This document shows, piece after piece, positions 1 to 12,620 of a stretch of 64,000 nt of DNA. Both the position numbers and the translations under genes were made by a program. The number at the start of each line of letters is the position of its first letter. Within the stretch, counting starts at the first letter, position 1. The DNA comes from Procambarus clarkii (taxonomy: Eukaryota; Arthropoda; Malacostraca; Decapoda; Cambaridae): NCBI RefSeq assembly GCF_040958095.1, contig NC_091165.1:31208186-31272185 (forward strand), read 5' to 3'. The notes under the pieces are model-generated. The model saw nothing but the letters and a program-made list of their open reading frames with translations, made no database searches and was not told the origin of the DNA.

Positions 1-1047
1 ATACCAGACACGAAGAGCCGAGGAGAAGGTCGAACCAGTCACATACAGGACCAATCTGACCTGCCGAAAGAGGCGGAGCGACGGGAAAACGCCCCAGGTT
101 CGGCCACCTATCAAGCAGCGTCTGAAAATAAGCTGGGCCAGCCACCAAAGAACCATGAGGACTACTCTCGTGGGAAAAAGCTCCAACCGAGCTAGAACCC
201 TAAGCAACAGCTGGACCGGGAGAAGAGGAACAAGTACCCCCACCTCGACCAGTCCTGCCGAAAAGCATCCACCGTGAATGCCTAGCAGGCGGGTAAGGGC
301 GCCACATAAAATGGGCGACGCCTAGAGCACACCAACTTGAAGACGTCCATGGCCAGAAGTCCATACATCCGGCAGAGCCAACGAAACAAGTCTGCGACGA
401 CTGGCCAATCTGCGAACAGAGGAATGAACCAAGACAGCTGTCCGCCAGGACGCAGTACACACCTCGGACATGAACCTCACTGTTAGTCAAACCCAGAGTC
501 CAGCAAACGAGCCACTCTAAGGAACCAAACCCAAAGGTCAACACCTAAGAGAAACTCTGCGGTTCCAGCAAAGAACCACCAGAGAACAGTCCGAATGGAG
601 CAGAATGGTAGAGCACCGAGTGACCCAAATGCTCCGAAGCGCAAACCAGACAGCCACGAACTCCCAAACCATGCTGTGAGCCCGACGGACGGACAGACCC
701 CACCATCCCCGGCTGACCTGGTGAGCACTGGTCACAAAGCCCCAGCCGAGAGATGACCTGTCCATGAACACATCGAGCGAAGGCTCAGGGAGGTGCCAAG
801 GCACGGAACCCTGAAAACCCTAAAGAGGAAGCTGGTGATGCAGCACCAACACAAGATCCCAGGAGGAACGAACCCAACGATAGCAAGAGAGGCAGAAGGG
901 GAGTCTCCGAAGGAACCAGACGCCGAAGCCAAACCCGACCCCGCGGGCAGGCCAGCACGTTGAAGTTCAGATTCCCGCACAACTGCTCGAGCAACCCGGG
1001 ACCCCCTCATGAACAGCCGAAGGCGGGACCACTGCCGCAGCACATAT
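1..1047 (-). mobile_element. DIRS A: fragment of a DIRS1-like retrotransposon (RNase H to pre-recombinase region)
   Basis: Read on the minus strand, this stretch holds decayed RNase H coding sequence of the same family as DIRS B and D. Recognisable pieces include LPEPSLDVFMD, GWGFVTSAHQ, RRAHSMVWEF and LHSDCSLVV (about 804 down to 538). Beyond them, near positions 60 to 1, comes the peptide IGPVCDWFDLLLGS, which matches the segment before the tyrosine recombinase in DIRS D. The frame changes several times and stops are present, so this is a dead copy. It leaves the window at position 1, where the recombinase would follow. At the other end it stops abruptly near 1,040 in the RT/RNase H linker, against 13-bp satellite sequence. 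Family assignment is firm; the exact breakpoint is approximate. Confidence 0.75.
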
Positions 1048-1377
1048 AGTGGCACATTATGGTAACACGTTATAGTGACTCATTATGGTGACACTATACA
1101 TCCAACATCCCCACATACAAATAATCTACTCTAATATGTTCTTATGATATATTTTATGAATAACACAAGTTTTGTTAATGTTATTATGAAGGTGACGACT
1201 GGATAAGATTAGAGAATTTTGTAGGTTTGTTTTAAGGGTTGTGATAGAGAAAGTATCCACAAAATATGTCTTTCAAGTACCTGAATAATTTATATGATTT
1301 CAGGATGGAAATGAGTGCAATATGAGGCTCCTGAACTCTTCTCTTAATATGATATAATATATGCAGTTTGTTGAGTG

Positions 1378-1850
1378 AGAAAGGTGGGCCGGGCCGGGAA
1401 GTGGAGAGGCGCAGTGTTGTGGTGCTCGCTTCCAAGCCCTCACTCACCATCACTCTCTGTGGTGCTTGCTTCCCCACCCTCGCTCACTTCCACTTATTGT
1501 GGTGCTCGCTTCCCAACCCTCTCTCACCAGCACTCTCTGTGGTGCTCGCTTCCCTGCCCTTACTCACCATCACTCTCTGTGGTGCTCTCTTCCCCACCCT
1601 CACTCACTTCCACTCTGTGGTGCTCGCTTCCCCACCCTCACTCACTTCCACTTATTGTGGTGCTCACTTCCCCACCCTCACTCACTGTCACTCTCTGTAG
1701 TGCTCACTTCCCCACCCTCACTCACCTCCACTCCCTGTGGTGCTCACTTCTCCACCCTCACTCACCTCCCTTCTCTGTGGTGCTCACTTCCCTGGCCTCA
1801 CTCACCTCCACTCTCTGTGGTGCTCATATTTGCCCTCACTCATCTAGATT
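1378..1850. repeat. Minisatellite of about 40 bp, roughly 11 units (arm 1)
   Basis: Tandem units on the pattern CACTCTCTGTGGTGCTCRCT followed by TCCCCACCCTCACTCAC. Three open frames run through it only because the repeat lacks stops; they should not be called genes. The mirror tract in arm 2 (22,645-22,870) has about five units, so the array has changed length since the arms were duplicated. Confidence 0.85.
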
Positions 1851-2149
1851 TTTTATTTATTATTTATATATAAAAGAACATACATTGGGTTTATGATAGA
1901 AGATAGCACTGATGTTTTTATATTCTTTACATGTACAAGTAACAATGTGTCAATGTAAATATGCAAATTACATTCATACCAAGCTAATAACATGCAGTGT
2001 TTTGGACAGAATAACAGACTTTTTATGTAACATTAGGCCTAATTAAGTTATAATATCCAGTGTTATAATAATAATTCAATGTGTTAGGGTACAGGCAGCC
2101 AGTGTACATACATGTTAGCATTCATGTTAGTCTTATATCTTATAGACAT

Positions 2150-2370
2150 TAGACTGTTGCTTATATCGGGGTCCCCCAAAGTCATATTACTGATCATGCC
2201 CAGGATGTAACCCCACAACAAGCTGACTAACTCCTGAGTACCTACTTACTGCTAGGTGAACAAGTGCATTAGGTGATAGGAAATGCCATTTCAGTCCCAC
2301 CTGAGATTCAAACCTGGAATTCTTGATTGTGAGTTGAGAACGAACATGACTGTACTAATGGAACCTTTCC
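2150..2370 (-). mobile_element. tRNA-derived SINE-like module (arm 1 copy)
   Basis: This is the mirror of the module at 22,130-22,340. It carries a degenerate box B (GATTCAAACC on this strand) next to the body GTACCTACTTACTGCTAGGT, which is also the body of the SINE at 49,168-49,420 read in reverse. The promoter half is decayed. Confidence 0.5.
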
Positions 2371-3689
2371 TGTTCGTGACAGGAAGTCTGTACGCACATA
2401 ATTATGTGTACTTTATGTATACATATTATGTGTAGTTTATATGTATTATGTATCTGTTTTGTGTGTACTTTATGTAACATGTATAATTTAGGCTAGTATC
2501 AATGTCCACCATCGAGGTCAAACTACAGACCCTCCCCAGGATGCAACCCCACAACTGTTGCCCAACTCCCAGAGACCTATTTACCACTACGTGAACAGAG
2601 GCATCGAGAAATCCCCAGATGTACAAACCTCCCAGCGACCTAGCACTTCGACTGAAAAAACAATTAAACCACACTCTCCCACTACACATCCCCCAACCAC
2701 TTCTGGATAATCAACATGCTGTACTACTCGCACATCAAGGAAGATTGATGCAATCACATCCCAGACATAAAGATCCGGTATATGACATCCTAACCTAACC
2801 CATAACTATATACACACTAACCCCACGTTACTTAACATAATCTAACATAACCTACCCTAACCTCTCTGAATTGCGACAAACTCCCAAACATGCTTCGCCT
2901 CTCAAAATCAGTCTCTTGACTAAACCACACACTTCTTATAGAATAGCAGCACTTCACTATCACCAGCAAAACAACCCCACGCCTTTCCCGTCCTGTGACA
3001 AATTCCGCTCATGTGTTTATTTGTCATCACCCTCGCACAAATAGACCACCTCAATAACTTTCAAACTCTGCCTACTTATAACATTGATGCGCCACTGTGA
3101 GTGATACATCTTTCAACATCACCACTCGTGCAGTCATCAGGAAGATAAGCCTTCATGCAAACTGCACGTATCGTATCGCAAAGATGATGAAGGAAATGTG
3201 CCGAACCATTTGTGTCCCAACTGAGGACCGAACACTGGATCCCCTATTGCGATTCAAGAACAATCCCAACTGCACTACAGGGCCCTTATGTTCATTATTG
3301 TTGTCTAATTGTCGGAAGTGAAATAGAAATATAGTGACTCGTCATATTTACTCTTCAATTCCCGAGATGTAGCTTCGTAACAATGGCCAGCAGGGTTTTG
3401 TTGATGTAGAGGGTTAGGGGCAACTAAAGCACAATTCTTGCAGTTGTTGTGATAGTTCGAGCGCTTGGCAATCTCTCCTAACAATCGTTTTCTTTGGATC
3501 AAAGCTCGCGCAATAGCCAAAGCTGTTTATATATTTATTTATACATGAAGGTACATTGGGTTTATAAGAGTACATAGCATTGATGTTTTTACATTCTTGC
3601 AAAGCCACTAACACACATTAAATTTCGAGCGGATCTTTAAGCTAAAAGATAATTTTAAGTAGGTATAATTTGTAGCAAAATTTAAACAA

Positions 3690-3830
3690 ATTCAAATTCA
3701 AATGTTTATTCAGGTAAAGTAAATACATACAAGGTGTGATACAAAACATTGATGGATTTATAGATAGAGTTAGTACATACAATGCCTAAAGCCACTATTA
3801 CGCAAAGCGTTTAGAACATAAGAACTGAAC
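3690..3830 (-). mobile_element. Solo 3' end of a LINE A element
   Basis: Read in reverse, it has the LINE A 3' signature: an ACGCnnTGCGT hairpin-like motif, then TAGTGGCTTTAGGCATTGTATG, the (A/G)CTCTATCTATA stretch, ACCTGAATAAACATTTGAAT and a (TTTGAA)n tail at 3,690-3,702. No coding sequence is attached. From 3,830 to about 4,290 I see only AT-rich sequence without a recognisable gene. Confidence 0.65.
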
Positions 3831-4289
3831 TGAAACATAGAACTGAAAACATAGAACTGAAACATAGAACTGAAAACCTGAACCCGACCAATGCCAGTAC
3901 TTAAAATAACTATTTCAGTGCCTGAGCCTAACCTAACTTAATCTAACTTTGTCCAAGGTGCTGTCTCTGCCTTACCATTTACCCAATGTTCTCTCATTGA
4001 TATAATTTCCTAAATAATCCGTCAAGTCTCCATGCACTTATGCAAGCATCTACCTCAGCTTCATTGTAAAATTTTATTCTTAAATCTAATCTTACCCTAT
4101 TCCATTTAAATTTTAAATTTAATTGTATTGATTTATGTCATTTATTGAAATCAATTATTGATCTCATTTTGTTCTCTTAATTAAGTTCATACTAATTATA
4201 GGTTAAAAACTAAGCTAAATAAAATTTATTATCTTTAAGATTATTTTACTTTACAATTATCATTTGTCAAATTTTTTATATATATTTAT

Positions 4290-6286
4290 ATTTATATATA
4301 TTACACTTCGATGATGTTAGTGCCTTGATTGAAACTATTGACAACAAATTCTCTTTTATTATACTTACTGAAACGTGGTTGAAAGAGGATACTACTCAAC
4401 TCTTTAACATGCCTAACTACTCGGCAATTCACAACTGTCGTCAAATGCAGAGAGGTGGTGGTACTGCTCTTTACTACCACCAAGAACTAACATGCTTAAA
4501 AATAATTAGAACTAAAGACTGCTGTGGGGAGTATATCTTCGCCAGTTTCAGAGTCAAGGGTGCCGAGTCTCTCCTGTCTGTGGGTGCAGTCTATAGAATT
4601 CCTAACACTGATGTGTCTGAATATTCAACTCAAACCTTAGAAATCTAATACTAGATAACAGACTGAACAAAAACCATCTAATTATCGCAGGGGACTTTAA
4701 TATTGACCTCTGCGAGCCTGAACACCCTACTGCTGTTAGCTTCCTCAACTGTATGAATTCCTGCTTCCTCATACCCTTAATCACTAGACCAACTAGAATC
4801 ACTGATAGTACTGCTACGACTCTAGATCACATCTGGACCAACATAACCTCTCCGCTTACTTCAGGTATAATCACCGATAGCACTACAGACCATTACCCCA
4901 CATTTCTCTTAACTAACATTAGCAAACCACCTCTAGAGACAAGGGAGTTAAGCTTTAGGCTGCACAATGAAACTGCTATAAACAATTTTATAACTGCTGC
5001 TGATAATGTCAACTGGGAGTCCGGGTTAGGTAACATAGGGGACATCAACCTAGCAGTGCAATCTTTTCTACAAACAACTCTTAGCCTTTATAACACCCAC
5101 TGTCCTATGCTTACAAAACAAGTCACAAGCAAAAGGCTTAACAATCCTTGGCTTACAAAGGGAATACTTAAATCTATTAACAAAAAACACGACCTTGAGA
5201 AGAAGTATAGGCTAGGAACAGTCTCCAAAGAATTCTCAAAGAATTACTCGTTATTGCTATCTAAAATAATTAGACGAGCCAAAACTAAATACTATGAAGA
5301 TAAATTTACCCAAATAAAGAGCAACATTAAAAAAACTTGGAGCACAATTTCTCAAATATTGGGATCAAAGAAGATATTAAATAACAAACCAACACTCCTT
5401 TCCAATAACGCTGGTCAGCTTTCAGCCTCTGATTCTGCTATTGAGTTCAATAGGTTCTTCTCTTCCATTGGGTTATCCCTTGCAAATGATATTCCATCTT
5501 CCTGTACTGATGTTAAGGACTATCTTACAGGTAACTATCCACAGTCTCTGTACCTAAAGCCTACTAGTTCCACTGATGTCAATGAGATAATCCTTTCCCT
5601 TAAACCCAAGTCTAGTGCCCTCGAGGAGATACCAACTTTAATTTACAAAAAAGCCTCCAGATCTTTAGCCCCTGCTATTGCATTGCTCTTCAACAAGTCA
5701 CTTGAACTCCAAACCTTTCCAGACATTCTAAAAAAGGCAAGAGTAACCCCTGTCCACAAATGTGGTGATCTCACAGATGTTAACAACTACAGACCTATAT
5801 CAATCCTGCCTAACTTGTCAAAAATATTCGAAAAACTAATCTACAAGCAGCTTTACTCTTTTCGAGCCAAACACAATATACTTAGCTCTTGTCAATATGG
5901 CTTCAGACCCAAAAAAAGCACTAACGATGCACTTATTAGTATGATTAACTTAATTCACGCAGCTCTTGATAAAAAGGAGTTTCCTGTTGGGTTATTTGTG
6001 GACCTGCGTAAGGCTTTTGACACTGTCAACCACCAAAACCTTCTTCTTAAATTACATCATTATGGAGTCAGAGGTCACTCCCTGCAATACCTCAAATCTT
6101 ATCTTACTGACAGGCTCCAGTATGTTTCTGTGAATAATACAATTTCTCCCACCCTACCCATCAACATTGGTGTTCCTCAGGGCAGCATACTTGGCCCTCT
6201 CCTCTTTCTCATCTACATTAATGACCTTCCAAATGCCTCCCAACACCTCAAACCAATTTTATTTGCTGACGACACAACCTTCATTT
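4290..6286 (+). pseudogene. LINE A1, 5' part: APE endonuclease and reverse transcriptase (interrupted)
   Basis: This is the first part of a non-LTR retrotransposon polyprotein that nicks target DNA and copies its RNA at the nick. The endonuclease begins in the frame containing ILTETWL (about 4,350) and GGGTALYYH. A frameshift near 4,623 moves it to the frame with IIAGDFNIDL, DHIWTN and TDHYPTFLL. The RT follows: NNYRPISILPNLSKIFEKL, VDLRKAFDTVNH (first catalytic Asp), GVPQGSILGPLLFLIYIND and FADDTTFI (catalytic Asp pair) just before 6,286. There the transposon at 6,287-15,024 splits it, and the missing C-terminus resumes at 15,025. Motifs suggest an L2/CR1-type clade, but I cannot place it firmly. 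No ORF1 or 5' UTR is certain, so it is probably 5'-truncated. Confidence 0.85.
6283..6286. repeat. Target-site duplication ATTT of the tyrosine-recombinase element (left)
   Basis: ATTT here is repeated at 15,025-15,028. Removing 6,287-15,028 joins the LINE A1 reading frame exactly as in LINE A2 (FADDTTFIYSSPDPLALNA). Confidence 0.75.
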
Positions 6287-6647
6287 TCTGATCAGGGGGA
6301 GAAAGATACTGGCAGTATGGGGCTTTAAAGTTTATTGAAGAATAAATTCTGCAGAACATGTAAATATATAAAGTAAGAATTAACAGTAACAATTCCAAGT
6401 CCGAGGACTAGATATAACTTAAAAGGTACACCCGTAGTAAGTATGAGACCTTAGCCTATAGTGACATGGAAACTAATTCTGCAGAAACCTAAAGCTTAAC
6501 TGGTACTAGAATTAAGGCCGAGTGCAAATGTGGAGTAATTATATAACACTAGGATATAACAGGCAGGACACAGAGAGTAACTAATAAGTGAGAGACCACA
6601 TAACACACCCCCCCGAAGGGCGAGTGCCAGCTGGCCGCATGAGGCAC

Positions 6648-7353
6648 TCAAAGTGGCAGAGCAACAACGTCCCGTCTGACGTAGGATGTGAAAGCACTAC
6701 TCTTCCACCTGCCGACTGCCATTATTTCTGATGTGGCAAGCCCGTCCCGAGACAGCTGGATGGCCCTGCCGATACGGAAGGAATGCGGCGCGTAGTCATC
6801 TGGAGGCAAGCCTAGCGCCTAGAGGGCAGCGCGTAGGATCCTGGAGAAATCTCGCCTGGTGACAGGAGCGCCTGCGGCGTGTTTGAATATGGGCCCCGGG
6901 CCCACGCCCCTGTAATTAAAGTATTTAGACAGAGCCCGGACCGGGCAGTACTTGCTGGAAGGGTTCGCTCTCAGGGAGAGGGTGGGCGTGCGGCCTGCGC
7001 TGTGCTTGTAGGTGTTGAAGACGATATCTATTCCTGCCGTCGTAAGTGATACCTGCTCAAGGTTGAGCGTGTGTCGTCCATGCTCCACGTAGACCGCCTC
7101 ACCCGGGCGTAGGCAGGCGTGGAAAGCCAGGGAGAAGAGCGCCCTGTAGCAAGACTTCTCATAGGCAGTGTTACATACGCCTCCCAGTGCCCGCCGCAGG
7201 CGATGCAGGAGGCTCCTCGTCACAGGGAGACGCCGTGCAGGGGCCCGCTGTGCGGAGTTACGTGCCCCTTTGAGGAGTTGGGTGACCAGGAACTGCCGAG
7301 TTGGGTCCCTCCTACCGTGTAGCTTGCAGACGAAGGCGATGGCCGCTAGATAG
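6648..7353 (-). pseudogene. Tyrosine recombinase, catalytic domain (3' exon, second part)
   Basis: This is the catalytic half of the recombinase, which would cut and rejoin DNA through a tyrosine. Reading from 7,347 downward the frame gives AFVCKLHGR, then SLLHRLRRALG, and FHACLRPGEAV, whose Arg fits the first catalytic position. Next come YCPVRALSKYF and RRDFSRILRAAL. A TAG stop at 6,821-6,819 breaks the frame. Beyond it the same frame continues with APHSFRIGRA (the HxxR motif), VGRWKSSAFTSYVR (the tail with the candidate nucleophile Tyr) and a final TGA at 6,650-6,648. So the R, HxxR and Y signatures are all present, but the protein is truncated before HxxR. The N-terminal part lies beyond LINE A2, at 9,465-10,220. 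Confidence 0.75.
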
Positions 7354-9112
7354 CAACATTAAACAAACTTGGAGCACAATTTCACAAATATTGGGATCAA
7401 AGAAATCTTTAAATAACAAACCGACTCTCCTGTCTAATAACGATGGTCAGCTTTCAGCCTCTGATTCTGCTATTGAGTTCAATAGGTTCTTCTCTTCCAT
7501 TGGTTCATCCCTTGCAAATGATATTCCATCTTCCAGTACTGACATTAAGGACTATCTTACAGGTAACTATCCACAGTCTCTGTACCTAAAGCCTATTAAT
7601 TCCACTGACGTCAATGAGATAATCCTTTCCCTTAAAACCAAGTCTAGTGCCCTTGAGGAGATACCAACTTTAATATACAAAAAAGCCTCCAGATCTTTAG
7701 CCCCTGCTATTGCTTTGCTCTTCAACAAGTCACTTGAACTCCAAACCTTTCCAGATATTCTAAAAAAAGCGAGAGTAACGCCTGTCCACAAATGTGGTGA
7801 TCCCACAGATGTTAACAACTACAGACCTATATCAATCCTGCCAAACTTGTCAAAAATTTTTGAAAAACTTATATACAAGCAGCTTTACTCATATCTAGCC
7901 AAACTCAATATACTTAGCCCTTGCCAATATGGCTTCAGACCCAAAAAAAGCACTAACGATGCACTCATTAGTATGCTTAACTCGATTCATACAGCCCTTG
8001 ATAAAAAGGAGCTCCCTGTTGGGTTATTTGTGGACCTGCGTAAAGCTTTTGATACTGTCAACCACCATAACCTTCTTCTTAAATTACATCATTATGGAGT
8101 CAGAGGGCACTCCCTACAATACCTCGAGTCCTACCTTACTGACAGGCTCCAATATGTTTCTGTGAATAATACAATTTCTCCCACCCTACCCATCAACATT
8201 GGTGTTCCTCAGGGCAGCATACTTGGCCCTCTCCTCTTTCTCATCTACATTAATGACCTTCCAAATGCCTCCCAACACCTCAAACCAATTCTATTTGCTG
8301 ACGACACAACCTTCATTTACTCCAGTCCTGACCCTCTTGCTCTAAATGCCACAGTAAATACTGAGCTAAATAAAGTCCATCATTGGCTAACTGCCAACAA
8401 ACTCACCCTTAACATTGACAAAACCTTCTATATTCTGTTTGGCAATAAATCCTCTAGTCTTATAAATCTCAAAATAAACAATACCCAAATTTGTAACAAA
8501 TTAGATGGCAAATTCCTTGGCATTCTCATTGACAACAAGCTGAATTTCCAGGGACACATTCTAAATATATCAAAAAAAGTTTCAAAAACTGTGGGCATTC
8601 TTTCTAAGATCAGATATTATGTACCACGCCCTGCTCTGGTGACTCTCTATTACTCCCTTATCTATCCTTATCTCAACTATGGTATTTGTGCTTGGGGTTC
8701 TACTACCCAAAATCACTTACGTCCTCTAATTACCCAACACAAAGCCGCTATTAGAACAATATCCAACTCTGGCCCCAGACATCACTCGGTACCCCTACTC
8801 AAATCTCTTAATATGTTAGATATTAAGTCACTGCACATTCTCTCATGTGTATTATACATATATAAAACGCTAAACTATAATGCCAATCCTGATCTTAAAA
8901 GCTTCATAGAAGGTTGTAACAGAACCCATGAGCACCACACCAGAAATAAATACAGTTTTGATATTCCTAGAGTACGTCTTAATCAAACTAGAAATGCTCT
9001 GCAAATCAAGGGGCCCAGAATGTGGAATGACCTTCCCAACCATGTTAAAGACTGTCCCTCTCTCAACCAGTTTAAGATAAAAACTAAACACTACCTAATA
9101 AATTCCCTGTAA
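7354..9112 (+). CDS. LINE A2 reverse transcriptase (uninterrupted partial polyprotein)
   Basis: About 585 codons of LINE sequence without a stop; the open frame starts upstream at 7,301 in recombinase sequence, so there is no native start codon. The RT domain is complete by motif: NNYRPISILPNLSKIFEKL, GFRPKKSTNDA, VDLRKAFDTVNH, GVPQGSILGPLLFLIYIND and FADDTTFIY. The C-terminal region follows, with LDGKFLGILID, LTLYYSLIYPYLNYGICAWG and the conserved end RMWNDLPNHVKDC. The endonuclease is missing. It is the best-preserved LINE A copy here and serves as the reference for splits in A1 and A3. It would not be autonomous. Confidence 0.9.
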
Positions 9113-9458
9113 TCTACCTCACTCCTCTATTGTCAACCCATGTCTGTTATTTTCTTTTTTTTTTTCTTTTTTGTAATCAACACTGTTTGTCAACCTATTG
9201 TATTTGTGCTGCTTTTTCAGTCATGTTCCCCCTTTTTTTTTTTATCTTTATTTGTATTTGTTCTCAACATCTTTTATTCTTTATGCTCAATTAGTATTAA
9301 GTTCTAGATATTAATGTTTTTCTTGCCCGAAACGCATTGCGTAATAGTGGCTTTAGGCATTGTATGTACTAGCTCTATCTATATATCAATCCATTAATGT
9401 AACATCACTTGTATGTATATACCTTACCTGAATAAACATCTGAATCTGAATCTGAATC
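7354..9458 (+). mobile_element. LINE A2: 5'-truncated LINE inserted in the tyrosine-recombinase gene
   Basis: The insertion is bounded by a 6-bp duplication AGATAG at 7,348-7,353 and 9,459-9,464. It begins in the middle of the LINE polyprotein (NIKQTWSTISQILG) and ends with a 3' UTR carrying the ACGCATTGCGT motif, ACCTGAATAAACATCTGAAT and a (CTGAAT)n tail. This is the usual outcome of target-primed reverse transcription: 5' truncation, a simple-repeat tail and a short duplication. Confidence 0.9.
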
Positions 9459-9464
9459 AGATAG

Positions 9465-10220
9465 GCGTGCAGGGAGCGGTAAGCCAGGCCCCGGGAGAGC
9501 AGAGATTGCAGGAAGTTTACCAGAGTCGAAGGTGCAGCATCGAAGGGGCATTCTCCTCGCCGCCCTGCCGAGACGTAGGCGGCGTACTCCACCCACTTAG
9601 CCTTGTAAGTACGCCTCGTCGCTGGCTGCAGGGAGTTGAATAGGGTCCTCACAGTTGCAGGGTGAAGTTGCAGGGCAGGAGGTGCGCGGGAACTGTTGTC
9701 GGCGTCTCGGCGAGGCCTGCTTCTCGCAGGAACAAGGGCGGCAGCGTCATAAGAGGACGGGCTGGAGGAGCTGGCACGGCGCCTCGACGTATGCCCCCTG
9801 GCCCTGTATCGAGGGCGACGCTCGGAGGGAAAGGGCGAGGGGGCTGGGGCGGCCGGGGCAGGGGCGGCCGGGGCTGGGGCGGCCGGGGCACCTCCTCCGT
9901 CGCGGTGACCTGAGCCCGGGGAGGGCCCACGTGCTTGCGCAATGAGGGCCTGCAGCGTCGTCCAATCGTCTGCTGAAAGGGGTGGGAGTTGTGTCACTGC
10001 GCCACCCGTTGCTTTGTCTGAATTGCCCAGCTGAGGTGTGCGCCCGCTGTCCGTGTCCGAGCCAGCCGAGGAGGGCTCTGTAGAGGGGGAGGCAAAGCGT
10101 GCGGGCTTGGTCCGCGCCCTGGCCGGCTGTGTCCGTGCTCCACTACGTTGCTGTCCTCGCGTTGACGCCGTCCGTGCCCTCTTCCGTGTTGCAGATGTTG
10201 GGAGGTCCGGCTTCTCGCCA
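9465..10220 (-). pseudogene. Tyrosine recombinase, N-terminal and core-binding region (3' exon, first part)
   Basis: The minus-strand frame opens with SGEKPDLPTSATRKRART, a basic and low-complexity Ala/Pro-rich region (including APAAPAPAAPAPAAPAPS), then ALQLHPATVRTLFNSLQPAT, RRTYKAKWVEYAAYV and PSTLVNFLQSLLSRGLAYRS. That last block looks like the helical core-binding (SAM-like) domain that precedes the catalytic domain of tyrosine recombinases. The exon start is inferred from the acceptor ctttccgcag at 10,230-10,221, with ctaac about 14 bases upstream as a possible branch point. Joining the donor at 14,754 to this acceptor keeps the frame, with a split AG|T serine codon. The coding sequence runs into LINE A2 at 9,464 and continues at 7,353. 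Confidence 0.65.
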
Positions 10221-11570
10221 CTGCGGAAAGAGGGAACGTTAGTGACAGCCTGACTAACCTGGCGACAGGCAGGGGGGAAAGAAACCCGGCTGCCGAGCCT
10301 GCTAGCATAACATACACCGCCCCAACTAACAGTAATTAAGACACGTTGCCGGGGATAGAGACAGAATCCCACAGGCACGAAGGAGGGGGGGGTAAGATAA
10401 GCAGACGTAGGAGGAACCAAGGAGACGTTTCCCACAGGCGAGCCCTCACGGCTGGGGGGGGGGGCGGAAATGATAGAGGGCCGAAGAGAAGAAACGTCGC
10501 CGAGGCGCGCTGGACGGCACACAACCCGGGCTGAGAAAGGACTACGTTATCGCCTCTCGCCCAAAAGCGAGAGGCGATAACGTAGAATGGGATGGAAGAT
10601 TGCGGAAGTAAGAGGGCGAGACCGAGTAAACAGGGAACCAGGGGGGGGGGGCAACCGATAAGCCGCGGCTCGCGCACCGCTGGCCATACCCAAACATACC
10701 TAGACAGGAAGGGGACAAGCATAAAAGTAACCCAGCAAAAGAGACAAGCAGCTGCCAAACATAGCCTGCAGGAGGCGAATGAGCTGGGGAAGGCTGACGA
10801 ACAGGCCCAAATAACTTAAAGCAAGGGCAAGAGGCCCGGAACACAGCAACGAGCCCGACGCGTCTGAATTTACCCAAATTATAAAAGCAAAGCTCTAGTA
10901 AACACCCGAAGGAGACCAAGAAAATATCGAAGCAACAGAAAGAAAGTTAACCAACCCAATGTAAAAAAACCCGAGAAGGGAGGGAAAAATAGCCTGAATA
11001 AACAAGCAAGAAGCAAGAGGCCCGCAACACCGATAGCAAGGCAAGCTAGCAGACCTTACAGACGTAGTAGCAACAAGCGTAGTTGAACGACAGAGGAACC
11101 GGGGGAAGAACATAACTAACAGCGAGAGCGAGGCGTAAACGAGGAGAAAATGAAAGGAACCCAACAACTGCAGGGCCAGAAGCATAAAGCAAGAGGCGAG
11201 GGCCCACAACTGCACCTCGCGCATCCTGCCTGCCTTGAAAACAACGGCGAAGGAAAGGGGACTACTAACTGTACGTAGACACTGTCAAGGAAATAAACAA
11301 AAGATGGCAGAGGCAAAGATAACGTAAGCTAAATGTAACCTTTCGCCCTAAGTAAAAAATGTTTTTATAACAGAAATGATGCACGACACGAATGTAACCA
11401 AATAAGTAACAGGAATTAAATAGTGGTAGGTGAATGGAGCATTTCGCCCTATAATAAATAGATAACAAATTTAATGACAAACATAAAATGATGCACAGCA
11501 CAAATGTTACCAAATAAGAAGTATAAAATTGTGGTAGGCTAAATGGAACATTTCACCCTAGAATAAATAA

Positions 11571-12620
11571 AACCATTTTTACATTAAGAAAACGGAGGAG
11601 AAGCATAACATAAATATAACCATATAAGTAACGTGAATAAACTGCAAGAGCTAAGCATAAACTGCTGTAACTACCGAGGAAACTAGGCAAAAGTGCAGGG
11701 CCAGGAAACGTGAAGCTAAAATAAGGGCCCGCGAATACTGCAAATAGCACATCCTGGGTGACTTTACTTAATAATTTACTTAGGAACTCTGCAAATAGCA
11801 CATCCTGGCTGACTTTACTTAATAATTTACTTAGTAACTCTGCAAATAGCACATCCTGGCTGACTTTACTTAATGACGTAAGGCAAGGTAAAAGTGGACA
11901 AACATACTGAACACAGCAACGCAAAATTAAATATGCGACATGAGCAAAGCATCAACTGTCGGAGTAAATTAAGGTAGGCTGTTTGGGAAAAAGAATCCGT
12001 GGTAATCTGAAAGCAGGAGGCATGTTAGTGCTGAATTGTAGAACATAATTATGAATAGGGGCAAGGCATGGCACGTGGTATCTGCAAGTACAAAATAAGG
12101 GTATACAATCGGCGTGTATATATAGCCATTTTTACATTAAGAGAACGGAGGTGATGCATAACATAAATATAACCAAATAAGCAACGTGAATAAACTGCAA
12201 GAGCCAAGCGTAAAATACTGTAACTACTGAGGAAACTAGGCAAAATGCAGGGCCAGTGAACGTAAAGCAAAATAAGGGCCCGCGAATACTGCAAATAGCG
12301 CCTCCTGGCTGACTTTACCTAATAAATTACTTATAACTCTGCAAATAGGACATCCTGGCTGACTTTACTTAATGACGTAAGGCAAGGAAAAGTGAACAAA
12401 CATACTGTAACACAGCGAACGCAAAAAAACATGCGACATGCGCAAGGCATCGAATGAAGGCGTAAATTAAGTTAGGCTGTTGGCAAAAGGAATCCGTGGT
12501 GATCTGAAAGCAGAAGCATGTCAGTGCTGAAATGTAGAGCATAATTATGAATAAGGGCAAGGCATGGCACGTGATGTCTGCAAGTACAAAATAAGTGGAT
12601 ACAATCAGCGTGTAGAGAAA
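11571..12620. repeat. Tandem duplication, about 553-bp unit, two copies
   Basis: The block starting CCATTTTTACATTAAG at 11,573 recurs at about 12,126, and the similarity runs on through TGCAGGGCCAG, GCGAATACTGCAAATAGC, the AATCCGTGGT region and GCAAGGCATGGCACGTG. Inside unit 1 a 52-53 bp subrepeat (GCAAATAGCACATCCTGG) occurs three times between 11,737 and 11,870; unit 2 has two. Confidence 0.8.

Larger units (their letters stand above)
1048..3525. repeat. Long inverted repeat, arm 1
   Basis: This segment is the reverse complement of 18,350-18,687 plus 21,305-23,190. Landmarks match in mirrored order: the stub of 13-bp satellite at 1,043-1,095, the block around 1,150-1,370, the CACTCTCTGTGGTGCT minisatellite, the tRNA-like module near 2,300, the block at 2,430-2,700, and the inner end near 3,500 (ACAATCGTTTTCTTTGG). 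An 81-codon translation at 1,232-1,477 (minus) differs from its mirror at 22,772-23,017 (plus) by one residue, so the arms are close in sequence. I see no convincing gene in it. Confidence 0.8.

Noticed and set aside
1368..1896. Cys/Ser/Leu-rich plus-strand frames in the minisatellite
   Set aside because: All three frames are open because the 40-bp unit lacks stops; not genes.
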